A stretch of DNA of 64,000 nucleotides from positions 2,170,001 to 2,234,000 of the forward strand of contig NZ_CP029008.1 of assembly GCF_024585165.1 (NCBI RefSeq), written 5' to 3'. Of this stretch, positions 21,424 through 36,432 are shown one piece after another (the stretch's first letter is position 1; each line of letters starts with the position of its first letter). Under the pieces are notes generated by a model. It was not told the origin of the DNA. It saw only the letters and a list, made by a program, of their open reading frames with translations, and made no database searches. The DNA comes from Bradyrhizobium sp. WBOS07 (lineage in GTDB: Bacteria > Pseudomonadota > Alphaproteobacteria > Rhizobiales > Xanthobacteraceae). A program made the translations under genes and the position numbers.

Positions 21424-22691
21424 ATGTTTTCAAAGTGCGTCACGCGTTTCGCGTGCGCGACGGCGTTGCTGGTCAGTCCTTGGCTGACGGCGGCGTCGCA
21501 TTCGCAGACCCTCAATCTCGGGGCGGCGCTGCAGCGCGCGCTCGCGACCAGCCCCCGCTTGACCGCCGCCGAACGCGATATCGGGATCGCGACGGGCCAG
21601 CGCATTCAGGCGGGGGCGCTCCTCAATCCGGAACTGAGCTACGAACAGGATAACTCATTCGGTTCGGGCATCTATCGCGGGACGAAGTCGGCCGAGACGA
21701 CGCTGCAGATCAGCCAGCTTTTCGAGCTGTTCGGCAAGCGCGAGGCCCGCATCGCGGCCGGCCAAGCCGGCGTCAACGGGGCGACGATCGAGCGCCAGGC
21801 GGTACGTCTGCAGATTCTGTCGGAAACGGCCATCGCGTTTCTGAACGTGCTCGGGCTGCAGCGGCGGATCCAGATCCTCGACGAGCAGGTCGCCGCCCTT
21901 GAGCGGCTGACGCCGTTGCTTCAGCGCCGGGTCGATGCCGGTGCTTCGTCGCCTGCCGAGACCGGTCGCGCCGAAGTCGCAGCGGCGCTGGTGAAGGCCG
22001 ATCGCGAGCGCACCAAGGCGAACCTGGCCAGCGCGCGCCGCGAACTGGCGGTGCTCATGGGCGACACTTCCCCGAAGTTCGGCAACGTCTCCGGACGCCT
22101 CGACGCCACCACCCGCGCGCCGTCGTTTCAGACGGTGATCGCCGCCATCGACGCCAACCCGCAACTGGTGCGCTGGAATGCGGTTTATGCGCAACGCAAC
22201 GCCGAACTGCTGCTGGCGCGGCTCAGGCCTTATCCTGACGTTCGCCTTTCAGCCGGATGGCGACATTACAACGAGACCAACGACGACGCGGTGCGGCTCA
22301 GCCTCACGGTTCCGATCCCAATCTTCGATCAGAACCAGGGCAACATCCTCTCGGCACAGCAGAACCTCGCCAAGACGCGGGCGGAACGCGAGGCGAACCG
22401 CAACACGCTGATCGTCGTCGCCGGCCGGGCCTACGATAACGTGCAGGGCTCGCTGCGGGAGCTCGCGATCCTTCGCGACTCCGGCATCCCGAAGGCCCAG
22501 GCCGCCTCCAACGAGATCGAACAGGGTTACGGCGCCGGGCGCTTCTCGCTGCTCGAAGTGTTGGACGCGCAGGCCAACGTCACCCAGGCTCGTCTGCGGG
22601 AGCAGGAGGCGCTGCAGAACTACCATGTCGCCGTTGCCACGATCGAAGGACTCGTCGGCAATCCCTTCGCTCTGGCGCGGGAGAGCGCACG

Positions 22692-22695
<4 letters not shown>
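21424..22695 (+). CDS. TolC-like outer-membrane factor (CzcC/CusC-like)
   Basis: The 423-aa product has a signal peptide (MFSKCVTRFACATALLVSPWLTAASHSQ) and two TolC/OEP repeats of long helices and strands. Landmarks are LGAALQRALATSPRL at the N-terminus, AGQRIQAGALLNPEL-like repeat-1 sequence, and the second-repeat GRFSLLEVLDAQANVTQARL near the end. It forms the trimeric outer-membrane channel for the RND pump. It overlaps the adaptor gene by 4 bp. It may also serve the first RND set, which lacks its own channel. Confidence 0.9.
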
Positions 22696-29092
<6,397 letters not shown>

Positions 29093-29096
<4 letters not shown>

Positions 29097-30268
29097 CCGC
29101 CAACGGGGTCCAAGCCGGCGACCGCGATCTGCGCCTCGATCTGTTCCGGGGGCTCGCTAACTGGGCGATCTTCGTCGACCACGTTCCGAACAACGCGGTC
29201 GCCTGGATCACGGCCCGAAACTACGGTTTCAGCGACGCTGCCGAACTGTTCGTGTTCGTGTCTGGATATACCGTGGCATTCGTCTACGCGCGTATGGCGC
29301 GGGCAAGGGGCTTCCTCGCCGCCGCCCTCGGTGTTCTCGGCAGGGCATGGCAGCTCTATGTCGCCTACATCCTGCTGTTCGTCTTCTACGTCGTCACCAT
29401 CGGATACGTCGCGCAACGGTACGGCCACGCCCACCTGCTCGACGAGTTCAACATCCGGCTTCTCATTCGAGATCCGGTCGAATTCCTCAAGCACGGGCTC
29501 TTGCTCGAATACAAGCCGCTGAACCTCGACGTCCTGCCGCTCTACATCGCCTTGATGATCGCGTTTCCACCGCTGCTGTGGGTCCTCATGAGGTGGCCCA
29601 ACGTCGCGCTTGCGATCTCCGCGGGCGTCTACGTCGCGGCACAGGTGTGGGGATGGAATCTAAGGGCGTATCCCGCCGGCCATTGGTACTTCAACCCGTT
29701 CGCATGGCAGTTCCTGTTCGTCATCGGCGCGTGGGTTGCGGTCGGGGGCGCGACTGCGGCGAGGACGCTCATCTATTCGAGGACGACGCTTGCCGCCGCC
29801 TGTCTCTTTCTCCTGTTTGCCGCGATCGTCACGCTCGCAGCGCGGACCGGCCACGCGGAAATGGTCCCCGAGCCCGTCCGGTCGCTGTTCATTCCGAACA
29901 ACAAGACGCATCTCGCGCCGTACCGCGTCGTCCATTTTCTGGCGCTCGCGATCGTCGTCTCGCGACTGATTCCGAAGGAGGCGCCGTTCCTGTCGGCTCC
30001 TTGGCTTCGGCCGCTGCGGCTGTGCGGAGAGCGATCGCTCGAAGTCTTCTGCGTAGGCGTATTCCTCGCCTTCGTCGCCTACTTCGCCATCGACCTCGTC
30101 TCCGATTCGCTCGCCTTCCAGATCGTCGTCAGTGTCGCCGGCATCGGCATCATGATCGCCTTCGCCTATTTCAAGACATGGACCAGGGAGTTTCGCGCCA
30201 CAACCGGCCGAAGGGCCGTCGAGCCCGAAGGGATTCGACAGCCACGACTAGCGCAAAGGGAGCGATGA
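29093..30268 (+). CDS. OpgC-family integral membrane protein
   Basis: The 391-aa protein has about ten hydrophobic helices and the OpgC start pattern DLRLDLFRGLANWAIFVDHVPNN, followed by AELFVFVSGYTVAFVYARM. OpgC proteins are membrane acyltransferase-like proteins; in some bacteria they succinylate osmoregulated periplasmic glucans. The substrate here is unknown. It is coupled to the metal ATPase by ATGA, so it is co-expressed with metal export. It could alter envelope charge. Confidence 0.85.
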
Positions 30269-30269
30269 G

Positions 30270-30584
30270 ATGGGTTTCGACCAATACCACGAACCGCCGC
30301 AGGAGCTTTCGCAGGAGGTCCGCACCTTCGCGCGGATGATGGCTTCGCTGATCGAGGAAGCCGAAGCGATCAATTGGTACGAACAGCGGATGTCGGTCGA
30401 GAAGGACAAGAAGGCTAAGGCCATCATGGCGAACGCGCAGAAGGAGGAGTTCAAGCATTTCGGGATGAACCTCGAATTCCTGCTGCGGCGGAAGAAGGAG
30501 TGGCGCGAGGAGCTCAAGGGAATCCTCTTCACGCAGGGCGACATCGTCAAGCTCGGCGAGAAGGCCGAGAAGGCAGTCGACTGA
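30270..30584 (+). CDS. Encapsulated-ferritin-like (EncFtn) protein without cargo tail
   Basis: The 104-aa helical protein matches the EncFtn family: IEEAEAINWYEQR (E30, W36, Y37) and KEEFKHFGMNLEFL (E60, H63). Those residues keep the spacing of the known EncFtn iron-binding and gateway residues, offset by two. EncFtn proteins form annular decamers that oxidise Fe(II) and normally pass it to an encapsulin shell. This copy ends at AEKAVD, with no C-terminal cargo-loading extension, and no encapsulin is in the window. It may bind iron or another metal alone. It sits 1 bp after the OpgC stop, with GGGAGCG as RBS. Confidence 0.8.
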   Translation: MGFDQYHEPPQELSQEVRTFARMMASLIEEAEAINWYEQRMSVEKDKKAKAIMANAQKEEFKHFGMNLEFLLRRKKEWREELKGILFTQGDIVKLGEKAEKAVD

Positions 30585-30588
30585 TCGC

Positions 30589-30849
30589 ATGACCGCCGGA
30601 GCAGCCGGAATGGAACGACGTGGAGACCAGCGCCGGAGGGTTCTCAAGAAGGGATCGATCGAGTTCGGAAGCTCCGCGATCGATTGCTCCATCCGGAATC
30701 TCAGCGATCGCGGCGCGATGTTGGAGGTTGAAAGTCCGCTCGGAATCCCTCGCGAGTTCACGCTTGTGGTGCCGGCGGACGGAACACGGCGCGCGTGTCG
30801 TGTCGCGTGGGTCAAGGAGAAGCGGTTGGGTGTGGAGTTCGAAGAGTGA
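30589..30849 (+). CDS. PilZ-domain protein
   Basis: The 86-aa protein (MTAGAAGMERRGDQRRRVLKKG) has the PilZ start RRxxRR near residues 11-17, a central DCSIRNLSDRGAMLEV and the end RVAWVKEKRLGVEFEE. The RxxxR and D/NxSxxG pattern (NLSDRG) is the one PilZ domains use to bind cyclic di-GMP, so binding is plausible. A start at the internal ATG 30610 is possible. It follows the EncFtn-like gene at 4 bp. Confidence 0.75.
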   Translation: MTAGAAGMERRGDQRRRVLKKGSIEFGSSAIDCSIRNLSDRGAMLEVESPLGIPREFTLVVPADGTRRACRVAWVKEKRLGVEFEE

Positions 30850-30874
30850 GTTCGGCTCGGCAGCGGAGGCGCAA

Positions 30875-31369
30875 ATGAGGAAGTATAGACTCTTTTTGGC
30901 GCTCGGAAGCATCTTGAGTCTGATCGCGGCCATAGGCGCCGCCGAGGGTCGCGGCAGTATCGCGAGCGAACGCCCGTATGCCGCGGAACACATCGACTTG
31001 CTTCCGGTCGACATCCGTCACGGCCTGGCCCGTCTGGAGCGTCCATGCGGCGGGAAAGCTGCAGCGACGCACTACTTCTCTACGACCATCGACGCCGGCG
31101 GCCTGCACTTCAGGTCGTTGCATTTCGAAGACTTCGCCTGCGAACGGCGAGAAGCCATCTGCCGGGCGGAGCGATGCCTTCATGAAGTCTACCTGGAGCG
31201 GGGTGGCCGTTCGCGCCGTGTCTTCAGCGCCTATGTCGACGACATGAAGCTGATCAACGCCGGCGGGACCGTCGCATTGGAGCTCGAGGGAGGCCGGCCG
31301 GCGATACTACGTTGGAACGGACGCACATTCGCGCCCGTCCATTCATTCGGAAAGGGCCAAGAGCGGTGA
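30875..31369 (+). CDS. Hypothetical exported protein with Cys residues
   Basis: The 164-aa product from ATG 30875 (GGAGG upstream) has a signal-like start (MRKYRLFLALGSILSLIAAIGAAEG), then several Cys residues (RPCGGK, FACERREAICRAERC) that may form disulfides. No domain is recognised. It overlaps the next gene's GTG by 4 bp and is part of the metal-block transcript. A periplasmic role is inferred only from the signal peptide. Confidence 0.65.
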   Translation: MRKYRLFLALGSILSLIAAIGAAEGRGSIASERPYAAEHIDLLPVDIRHGLARLERPCGGKAAATHYFSTTIDAGGLHFRSLHFEDFACERREAICRAERCLHEVYLERGGRSRRVFSAYVDDMKLINAGGTVALELEGGRPAILRWNGRTFAPVHSFGKGQER

Positions 31370-32226
31370 CGTCATCGATCATCTCGCATCTTCATTTCGG
31401 TGGCGCCGACATCTCCCTTTGGAAGAAGTTCCGGCTGTTCTTCACCGTGGGCGTCGTCGTGCTGCTTCTGAGTGCGGCGAAGGTCGCGGTCCACTACTTC
31501 GGATTCGAGTTCCTCGATCTCAACGGCCTGCTGACCAGCGGCATCGGCGGTGCCGTGTTCATCGTCGGCTTTCTGCTGTCGAGCATCCTCCAGGACTACA
31601 AGGAGGCGGAGAAGATCCCGGCCGATCTCAGGAATTCCATCGAGGCGATCGAAGGCGACCTCACTTGCTTCGCGCAGACCAACGATGCCTTCGACCTGCG
31701 GAAGGCGCGGCTGTTGTTGCTTGCCTTGATCGACAGGCTCCGCGAGGGCCTCGGGCACAAAAACGGCCACAAGAACGTTCCTCCCGCCCTCGATGAGCTG
31801 GCCAAGCTGACGCCGATCCTGGGTCGGCTCGAGGGCATGGGCATGGCCGCGAACTTCGTCGTCCGCCTCCGGACGAACCAGGACGTGATCCGGAGAGCCT
31901 TGCTCCGGATCTACACCATTCAGCGCGTCGAGTTCGTGCCGTCCGTGCACGTGCTGGTGCAGACGCTGGTGTTCTCGATCGTACTGCTGCTCCTGCTGCT
32001 GAAGACGGAAGGCGACCCGGCATCTGCACTGCTGTTCGGCTTCATCACCTTCATGTTCGTCTACGTCCTCTACCTCGTCCGCCTCCTAGAGCAGCCGTTC
32101 GCCAAGGGGCACGGCTCGGTGGACGACGTGAGCTTCTTCCTGCTCGACGAACTCGAGCGAAACCTGCGCCGGACGCTCGAAGATCCGGACGGCGGCGCCC
32201 AAAATACGACCACGACGGGAGATTGA
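31366..32226 (+). CDS. Hypothetical membrane protein
   Basis: The 286-aa product starts at GTG 31366 (VTSSIISHLHFGGADISLW). It has two N-terminal helices (FTVGVVVLLLSAAKVAVHYF and SGIGGAVFIVGFLLSSIL), a long helical cytoplasmic region, then two C-terminal helices (LVFSIVLLLLLL and LLFGFITFMFVYVLYLV). It resembles bestrophin- or tellurite-type small membrane proteins only in layout; I do not assign a family. It sits 3 bp before the CDF gene. Confidence 0.65.
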   Translation: MTSSIISHLHFGGADISLWKKFRLFFTVGVVVLLLSAAKVAVHYFGFEFLDLNGLLTSGIGGAVFIVGFLLSSILQDYKEAEKIPADLRNSIEAIEGDLTCFAQTNDAFDLRKARLLLLALIDRLREGLGHKNGHKNVPPALDELAKLTPILGRLEGMGMAANFVVRLRTNQDVIRRALLRIYTIQRVEFVPSVHVLVQTLVFSIVLLLLLLKTEGDPASALLFGFITFMFVYVLYLVRLLEQPFAKGHGSVDDVSFFLLDELERNLRRTLEDPDGGAQNTTTTGD

Positions 32227-32229
32227 CAC

Positions 32230-33129
32230 ATGCACGGAGGAGGATCCGTCGGAACGGCCGGCGCTAGACACGCGAAGAGGCTCGCTTGGGCCCTCGCGAT
32301 GACCGCGACCTACATGATTGCGGAGGTCATCGGAGGACTTGTCACCGGCAGCTTGGCGCTGCTCGCGGACGCCGCCCACATGCTAACCGACGTCGGCGGA
32401 CTCGCGCTGGCGTTGCTCGCGATCCGCTTCGCCGCCCGCGAAGCGACTCCGCAGCGGACCTTCGGCTACCTTAGGATGGAGGTTTTGTCGGCGCTGGCCA
32501 ATGCGGTCGTGCTGCTGCTGCTGACGGTCTACATCCTGTACGAAGCCTATCAGCGCTTCCTGTCGCCCCCCGAGGTCTTGAGCGGACCGATGCTCATCGT
32601 CGCCGCCATCGGCCTGGCCGTCAATCTGGTCAGCATGTGGCTGCTCTCGAGCGGGTCGTCCGAAAGCCTGAACGTCAAGGGCGCGTACTTCGAAGTGCTG
32701 AGCGACATGCTCGGATCGATCGGCGTGATCGTGGCCGCGCTGCTCATGATGTGGAAGGGCTGGGTTCTCGCAGACCCGATCATCGGCGCAGGCATCGGAT
32801 TGTTCATCGTGCCCCGGACGTGGTCGCTCCTCAGCCAAGTCACGCACATCCTGATGGAGGGGACCCCGCCCAACGTCGATACCGGTGCCATCGAGAAGAA
32901 GCTGCTTGCCATCCCGGGAACCGTGGCCGTCCACGATCTGCACGTCTGGACCGTCACGTCCGGCTTCGACGCCATGAGTTGCCACCTCCTCGTCACCGAC
33001 ATGTCGGCGGGCCGGGAGGCGCTGCGCGAGGCCCGGAACCTGATGAAGGCGGAATACGGCATCGAGCACACGACGATCCAAATCGAGGACGAGGCCATGA
33101 GAGCTGAGGAAACCGTGCTCCATGTCTGA
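32230..33129 (+). CDS. CDF-family cation efflux protein (CzcD-like)
   Basis: The 299-aa protein has six predicted helices, AAHMLTD in the second helix supplying HxxxD, and in the fifth AYFEVLSDMLGS, where the first metal ligand is Glu rather than His (ExxxD). The C-terminal cytoplasmic domain contains VHDLHVWTV, as in zinc CDFs. It exchanges Zn or a similar ion for protons, out of the cytosol. A His-rich loop is absent. It overlaps the second CDF gene by 8 bp. Confidence 0.9.
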   Translation: MHGGGSVGTAGARHAKRLAWALAMTATYMIAEVIGGLVTGSLALLADAAHMLTDVGGLALALLAIRFAAREATPQRTFGYLRMEVLSALANAVVLLLLTVYILYEAYQRFLSPPEVLSGPMLIVAAIGLAVNLVSMWLLSSGSSESLNVKGAYFEVLSDMLGSIGVIVAALLMMWKGWVLADPIIGAGIGLFIVPRTWSLLSQVTHILMEGTPPNVDTGAIEKKLLAIPGTVAVHDLHVWTVTSGFDAMSCHLLVTDMSAGREALREARNLMKAEYGIEHTTIQIEDEAMRAEETVLHV

Positions 33130-34111
33130 GCCGGGTCACCGAAGCGCCGACCATGATCACCGGCATCATCATGGTGCCGACCGGCACGATCATGACCGCG
33201 ATCACGATCATGGCGGGCTCGGTCACGTCCACGCTCCGGCGAGCTTCGGCAAAGCCTTTGCCATCGGCATCGGGCTGAACACCGCTCTGGTCGTGGCCGA
33301 AGCCGTCTATGGCTACCTCGGAAATTCGACGGCACTGATGGCAGACGCCGGGCACAATCTGAGTGACGTACTCGGCCTGGTCGTGGCGTGGGCCGCGTCA
33401 GTCGCCTCGAAGCGAGCGCCCAGCGGCCGTTTCACCTACGGTCTGAAGGGGGCGTCGATCCTGGCGGCGCTTGCGAACGCCGTGTTTCTTCTCGTCGCGA
33501 CCGGCGCCATCGGATGGGAATCCATATTGCGGCTGTACGAACCGGAGCCCGTCGCCGGCCTGACCGTGATGGTGGTCGCCGCCATCGGCATCGTCGTCAA
33601 CGGCGCCACGGCCATGCTGTTCGCGAGCGGCCGCAAGGGCGACATCAACATTCAGGGGGCATTTCTGCACATGGCAGGCGACGCCGCCGTTTCGGCCGGC
33701 GTCGTGGCGTCAGCAGCGCTCATCCTCTGGACCGGTTGGCTTTGGCTGGATCCTGGAATGAGCCTGGTAATCTGCGCCGTCATCCTGTGGAGCACATGGA
33801 GCCTTCTGCGCGGCTCGGTCGCGATGTCATTGAGCGCGGCACCGGCCGGAACCGACATGGAAGCCGTCCGGTCGTTTCTGCTGCAGCGGCCGGGCGTAGC
33901 CAAGATCCACGACCTGCATATCTGGCCGATCTCCACGACGGAAACGGCGATCACGTGTCATTTGGTCATGCCTACCGGACATCCCGGCGACGATTTCCTG
34001 ATGGAATCGGCCCGGCTGCTCAGGACAGAGCACAAGATCGGACACGCGACCCTGCAGATCGAGACCGACGAGAACAACGCGTGCGCGCTGGCGCCCGACG
34101 ACGTGGTCTAG
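33122..34111 (+). CDS. CDF-family zinc efflux protein with His-rich N-terminus
   Basis: The 329-aa protein starts with a strongly His/Asp-rich stretch (residues 10-37) that likely buffers metal, then six helices. The two HxxxD pairs of zinc CDFs are intact: DAGHNLSD and FLHMAGD. KIHDLHIWPI lies in the C-terminal domain. Zinc is the most likely substrate. It overlaps the first CDF gene; the two differ at the fifth-helix ligand, so they may prefer different metals. Confidence 0.92.
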   Translation: MSEPGHRSADHDHRHHHGADRHDHDRDHDHGGLGHVHAPASFGKAFAIGIGLNTALVVAEAVYGYLGNSTALMADAGHNLSDVLGLVVAWAASVASKRAPSGRFTYGLKGASILAALANAVFLLVATGAIGWESILRLYEPEPVAGLTVMVVAAIGIVVNGATAMLFASGRKGDINIQGAFLHMAGDAAVSAGVVASAALILWTGWLWLDPGMSLVICAVILWSTWSLLRGSVAMSLSAAPAGTDMEAVRSFLLQRPGVAKIHDLHIWPISTTETAITCHLVMPTGHPGDDFLMESARLLRTEHKIGHATLQIETDENNACALAPDDVV

Positions 34112-34112
34112 C

Positions 34113-34331
34113 GTGGATGAGGGAGAGGACGACAAGCTCGAGCGCCTTCACCGTCTCAAGTCGGCGCTCGAAATCGAGATCGACGTGGGAAACGAAAGAG
34201 GGAGGGTAGCATGCCCGAACTGTCCGCACGATGGCGACTGGCGAACGGAGGTCGGCGGCTGGGTGTTTTCCTGCGAGGAATGCGGTGTGCGCGTAGACGG
34301 CAGATTTCCTGCCAGACGCGTCGCGAATTGA
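34113..34331 (+). CDS. Small zinc-ribbon-like protein
   Basis: The 72-aa product starts at GTG 34113. A helix (DKLERLHRLKSALEIEI) precedes two Cys pairs, CPNCPHD and CEEC, about 17 residues apart, as in a zinc ribbon. No partner is known. It starts 1 bp after the CDF stop, so it is probably the last gene of that transcript. Confidence 0.5.
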   Translation: MDEGEDDKLERLHRLKSALEIEIDVGNERGRVACPNCPHDGDWRTEVGGWVFSCEECGVRVDGRFPARRVAN

Positions 34332-34339
34332 GGGCGGTC

Positions 34340-35662
34340 GTGACAAAGGAAGCTCCGAAGGGCAGGGGATGGGCAAAAGGGTTCGACAGCCAAATATTCG
34401 GGAGGGGGCTGAGGTTACTTTTCGTGGCCTGTAGCCTGCTGTGCTGGCTGGCATCGCCGTCGTACGCCCAGAGCGCCCGCGAGTTCGCGCGGGAAGGGTT
34501 TGCGGCAAAGGACAGGAAGCAGTTTCCGCTGGCCATCCAATTGTTCAGCGAGGCAATCAAACAAGGGCAATTCACTCCCGAGCAACGCGGCTTCATCCTG
34601 TACGGGCGAGGGGTATCGTATGACGCGCTAGGACTGCGCGATCTCGCCCTGGGCGATTTCGACGCGGCGATAGCGCTGCTGCCCGAGTTCCCGAATTCCT
34701 ACGTGTATCGCGCTCTGGCATGGAGCGATCGACGGGAATTCGACAAGGCACGGGACGATCTCATGCAGGCGCTGCGGCTGAACCCGACCAGCGCGCTCAT
34801 TCACAACAATCTCGGTTCGGTTTACGAACGCAAAGGTGAGGTGGACAAGGCGATCGAAAGCTATGGGGAGGCGATCCGGCTCGATCCCACGGCGGCACAA
34901 GCCTTCTACAACCGCGCCCATGCCTTCATCGCGAAGCAGGACTATCGGGCCGCGATATCGGACTACGACCGGGCGATCGGCCTGCAGCGCGACTTCGCGG
35001 ACGCCTACAGCAACCGGGGCGGCATGTATCTCCTGCTGGGCGACACCGACAAGGCGATCGGAGATTTCGACGAGGCGATCCGTCTCAAGGGCACCGATCC
35101 GATCTTCTGGTCGAACAGGGCGAGCGCCTACATGACGATGGGACGCTATAAGGATGCATTGGCCGATTTCGACCGCGCCCAAACGATCGATCCTGGCAAC
35201 CCAGCGACTTATCTCGGACGAGGACGAGCTCGGCTCTATTCGAACGAGATCTCGGGGGCGATCGAAGACCTGCGTGTCGCCGCGAGACTCAGGCCGACGA
35301 ACGCCTTTCCCGCCATCTGGATGCACATCGCCCGCATCCACCAGGGCAATCCGGACCGCGAGGAACTTGAGCGGAACGCGGCGAGAGTGGATCGCTCCCA
35401 GTGGCCGGCTCAGGTCCTGGACTTCTACTTGGGCAAACTGGCCATGGACCGGGTGCGCGAAGACGCCGGCAGCGGTGTGGGCGCCGAAGCCGAAAGGCGG
35501 CTATGCGAGGCGGACTTCTTCGTCGGTGAGTTCCTAAGCCACCGCCAACAGAAGGCCGACGGCCGCCGGATGCTTCGGACGGTCGTCGATCGGTGCCGTC
35601 CCGTGGACATCATCTTCGCCGCTGCTCAAGCCGAGCTGCGCGACGACAAAGAGGCGAAGTAG
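34340..35662 (+). CDS. Exported TPR-repeat protein
   Basis: The 440-aa product from GTG 34340 has a signal peptide (LRLLFVACSLLCWLASPSYA, about 26-45) and about seven TPR repeats (about 50-330) with the usual AIxDYDRAI and ALADFDRA helices. The C-terminal part is helical with single Cys residues. TPRs mediate protein binding, probably in the periplasm. GAGGGCGG upstream supports the start; the frame is open to 34211 but overlaps the zinc-ribbon gene. Confidence 0.8.
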   Translation: MTKEAPKGRGWAKGFDSQIFGRGLRLLFVACSLLCWLASPSYAQSAREFAREGFAAKDRKQFPLAIQLFSEAIKQGQFTPEQRGFILYGRGVSYDALGLRDLALGDFDAAIALLPEFPNSYVYRALAWSDRREFDKARDDLMQALRLNPTSALIHNNLGSVYERKGEVDKAIESYGEAIRLDPTAAQAFYNRAHAFIAKQDYRAAISDYDRAIGLQRDFADAYSNRGGMYLLLGDTDKAIGDFDEAIRLKGTDPIFWSNRASAYMTMGRYKDALADFDRAQTIDPGNPATYLGRGRARLYSNEISGAIEDLRVAARLRPTNAFPAIWMHIARIHQGNPDREELERNAARVDRSQWPAQVLDFYLGKLAMDRVREDAGSGVGAEAERRLCEADFFVGEFLSHRQQKADGRRMLRTVVDRCRPVDIIFAAAQAELRDDKEAK

Positions 35663-35713
35663 CGGAGGCCCGCGTCGTCGACCACGGGGTACCTTCAAAT
35701 TCAATGCGAAAGG

Positions 35714-35944
35714 ATGGACGTGGTTCGCCGCGAAAGTGAGAAGGAGGATGCGGAATCGCGCCGCATGTCCAAGGTTCAGCGCGTTTTCTTCGTCGTTGGA
35801 CTATTGACGCTGATAGCATTGTCATCCGGCTCGATCGGCATCGTGCTGTATCGTGCGTTTCCCGACAGCAATTGGGTCACGCTAGTCGCTCCGCTGGGCG
35901 CAGCGGCCGCCGTGGTCGCTCTACGGAAGCTATTCGCTGCCTGA
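35714..35944 (+). CDS. Small membrane protein
   Basis: The 76-aa product has a charged N-terminus (MDVVRRESEKEDAESRR) and two hydrophobic helices (VFFVVGLLTLIALSSGSIGI and WVTLVAPLGAAAAVVAL). AAAGGATGG upstream is a weak RBS. Function unknown. Confidence 0.5.
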   Translation: MDVVRRESEKEDAESRRMSKVQRVFFVVGLLTLIALSSGSIGIVLYRAFPDSNWVTLVAPLGAAAAVVALRKLFAA

Positions 35945-35976
35945 GTTTCGGCGCACTCTCGGCGGCGTTTGAGGAG

Positions 35977-36010
35977 CCGTTCGGCTGCCGTTGCGTCGGC
36001 AGCCGAACGG
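35977..36010. terminator. Perfect 14-bp hairpin between convergent genes
   Basis: CCGTTCGGCTGCCG, a 6-bp loop and the exact reverse complement lie between the rightward 35714 gene and the leftward 36040 gene, so it probably ends both transcripts. No clear U-tract follows. Confidence 0.65.
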
Positions 36011-36039
36011 ACGCGCGGTTTCGCGTCTAGCAGGCTCGT

Positions 36040-36282
36040 TTACTTGCGGCCTTCATGCTGCCAGTGAGCGGTGACTTCGTCGCCTGATTTCGTCAGATGG
36101 ACGTGCTGGTCCACATGATCGATCCAGGACACGGGGATGAAGTGATGGTGGTCGCCGTCGGGCGAACTCTGCTTGGTGAGCTTTATCTTATCGCTACCCT
36201 CCAGATGGTCGACCTTTCCCACGGTCTTCTTGTCCGAAGAAATCACGTCCATATGCTCTTTGATCTGCGATGTGTCCGGCAT
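36040..36282 (-). CDS. DUF2171-type small protein
   Basis: The 80-aa product from ATG 36282 (GGAGGATACCCC upstream) begins MPDTSQIKEHMDVISSDKK and contains VGKVDHLEGSDKIKLTK and HHFIPVSWIDHVDQHVHL, the usual DUF2171 layout of short beta strands with His residues. It is a PRC-barrel-like small protein often linked to stress; function not established. Confidence 0.8.
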   Translation of the reverse strand: MPDTSQIKEHMDVISSDKKTVGKVDHLEGSDKIKLTKQSSPDGDHHHFIPVSWIDHVDQHVHLTKSGDEVTAHWQHEGRK

Positions 36283-36432
36283 GGGGTATCCTCCAGTGAG
36301 TGGAAAGGATGCAACGCCCCCGTACCGAGAAGGTTGCTTTCGGGCGGCTGAAGGATGTCCCACGGGGAATCTGATTACCGGCGTGAAATATCAACAGCGC
36401 GATGCAAAGCAGTGACGGCTTTCTCAAGTCGC

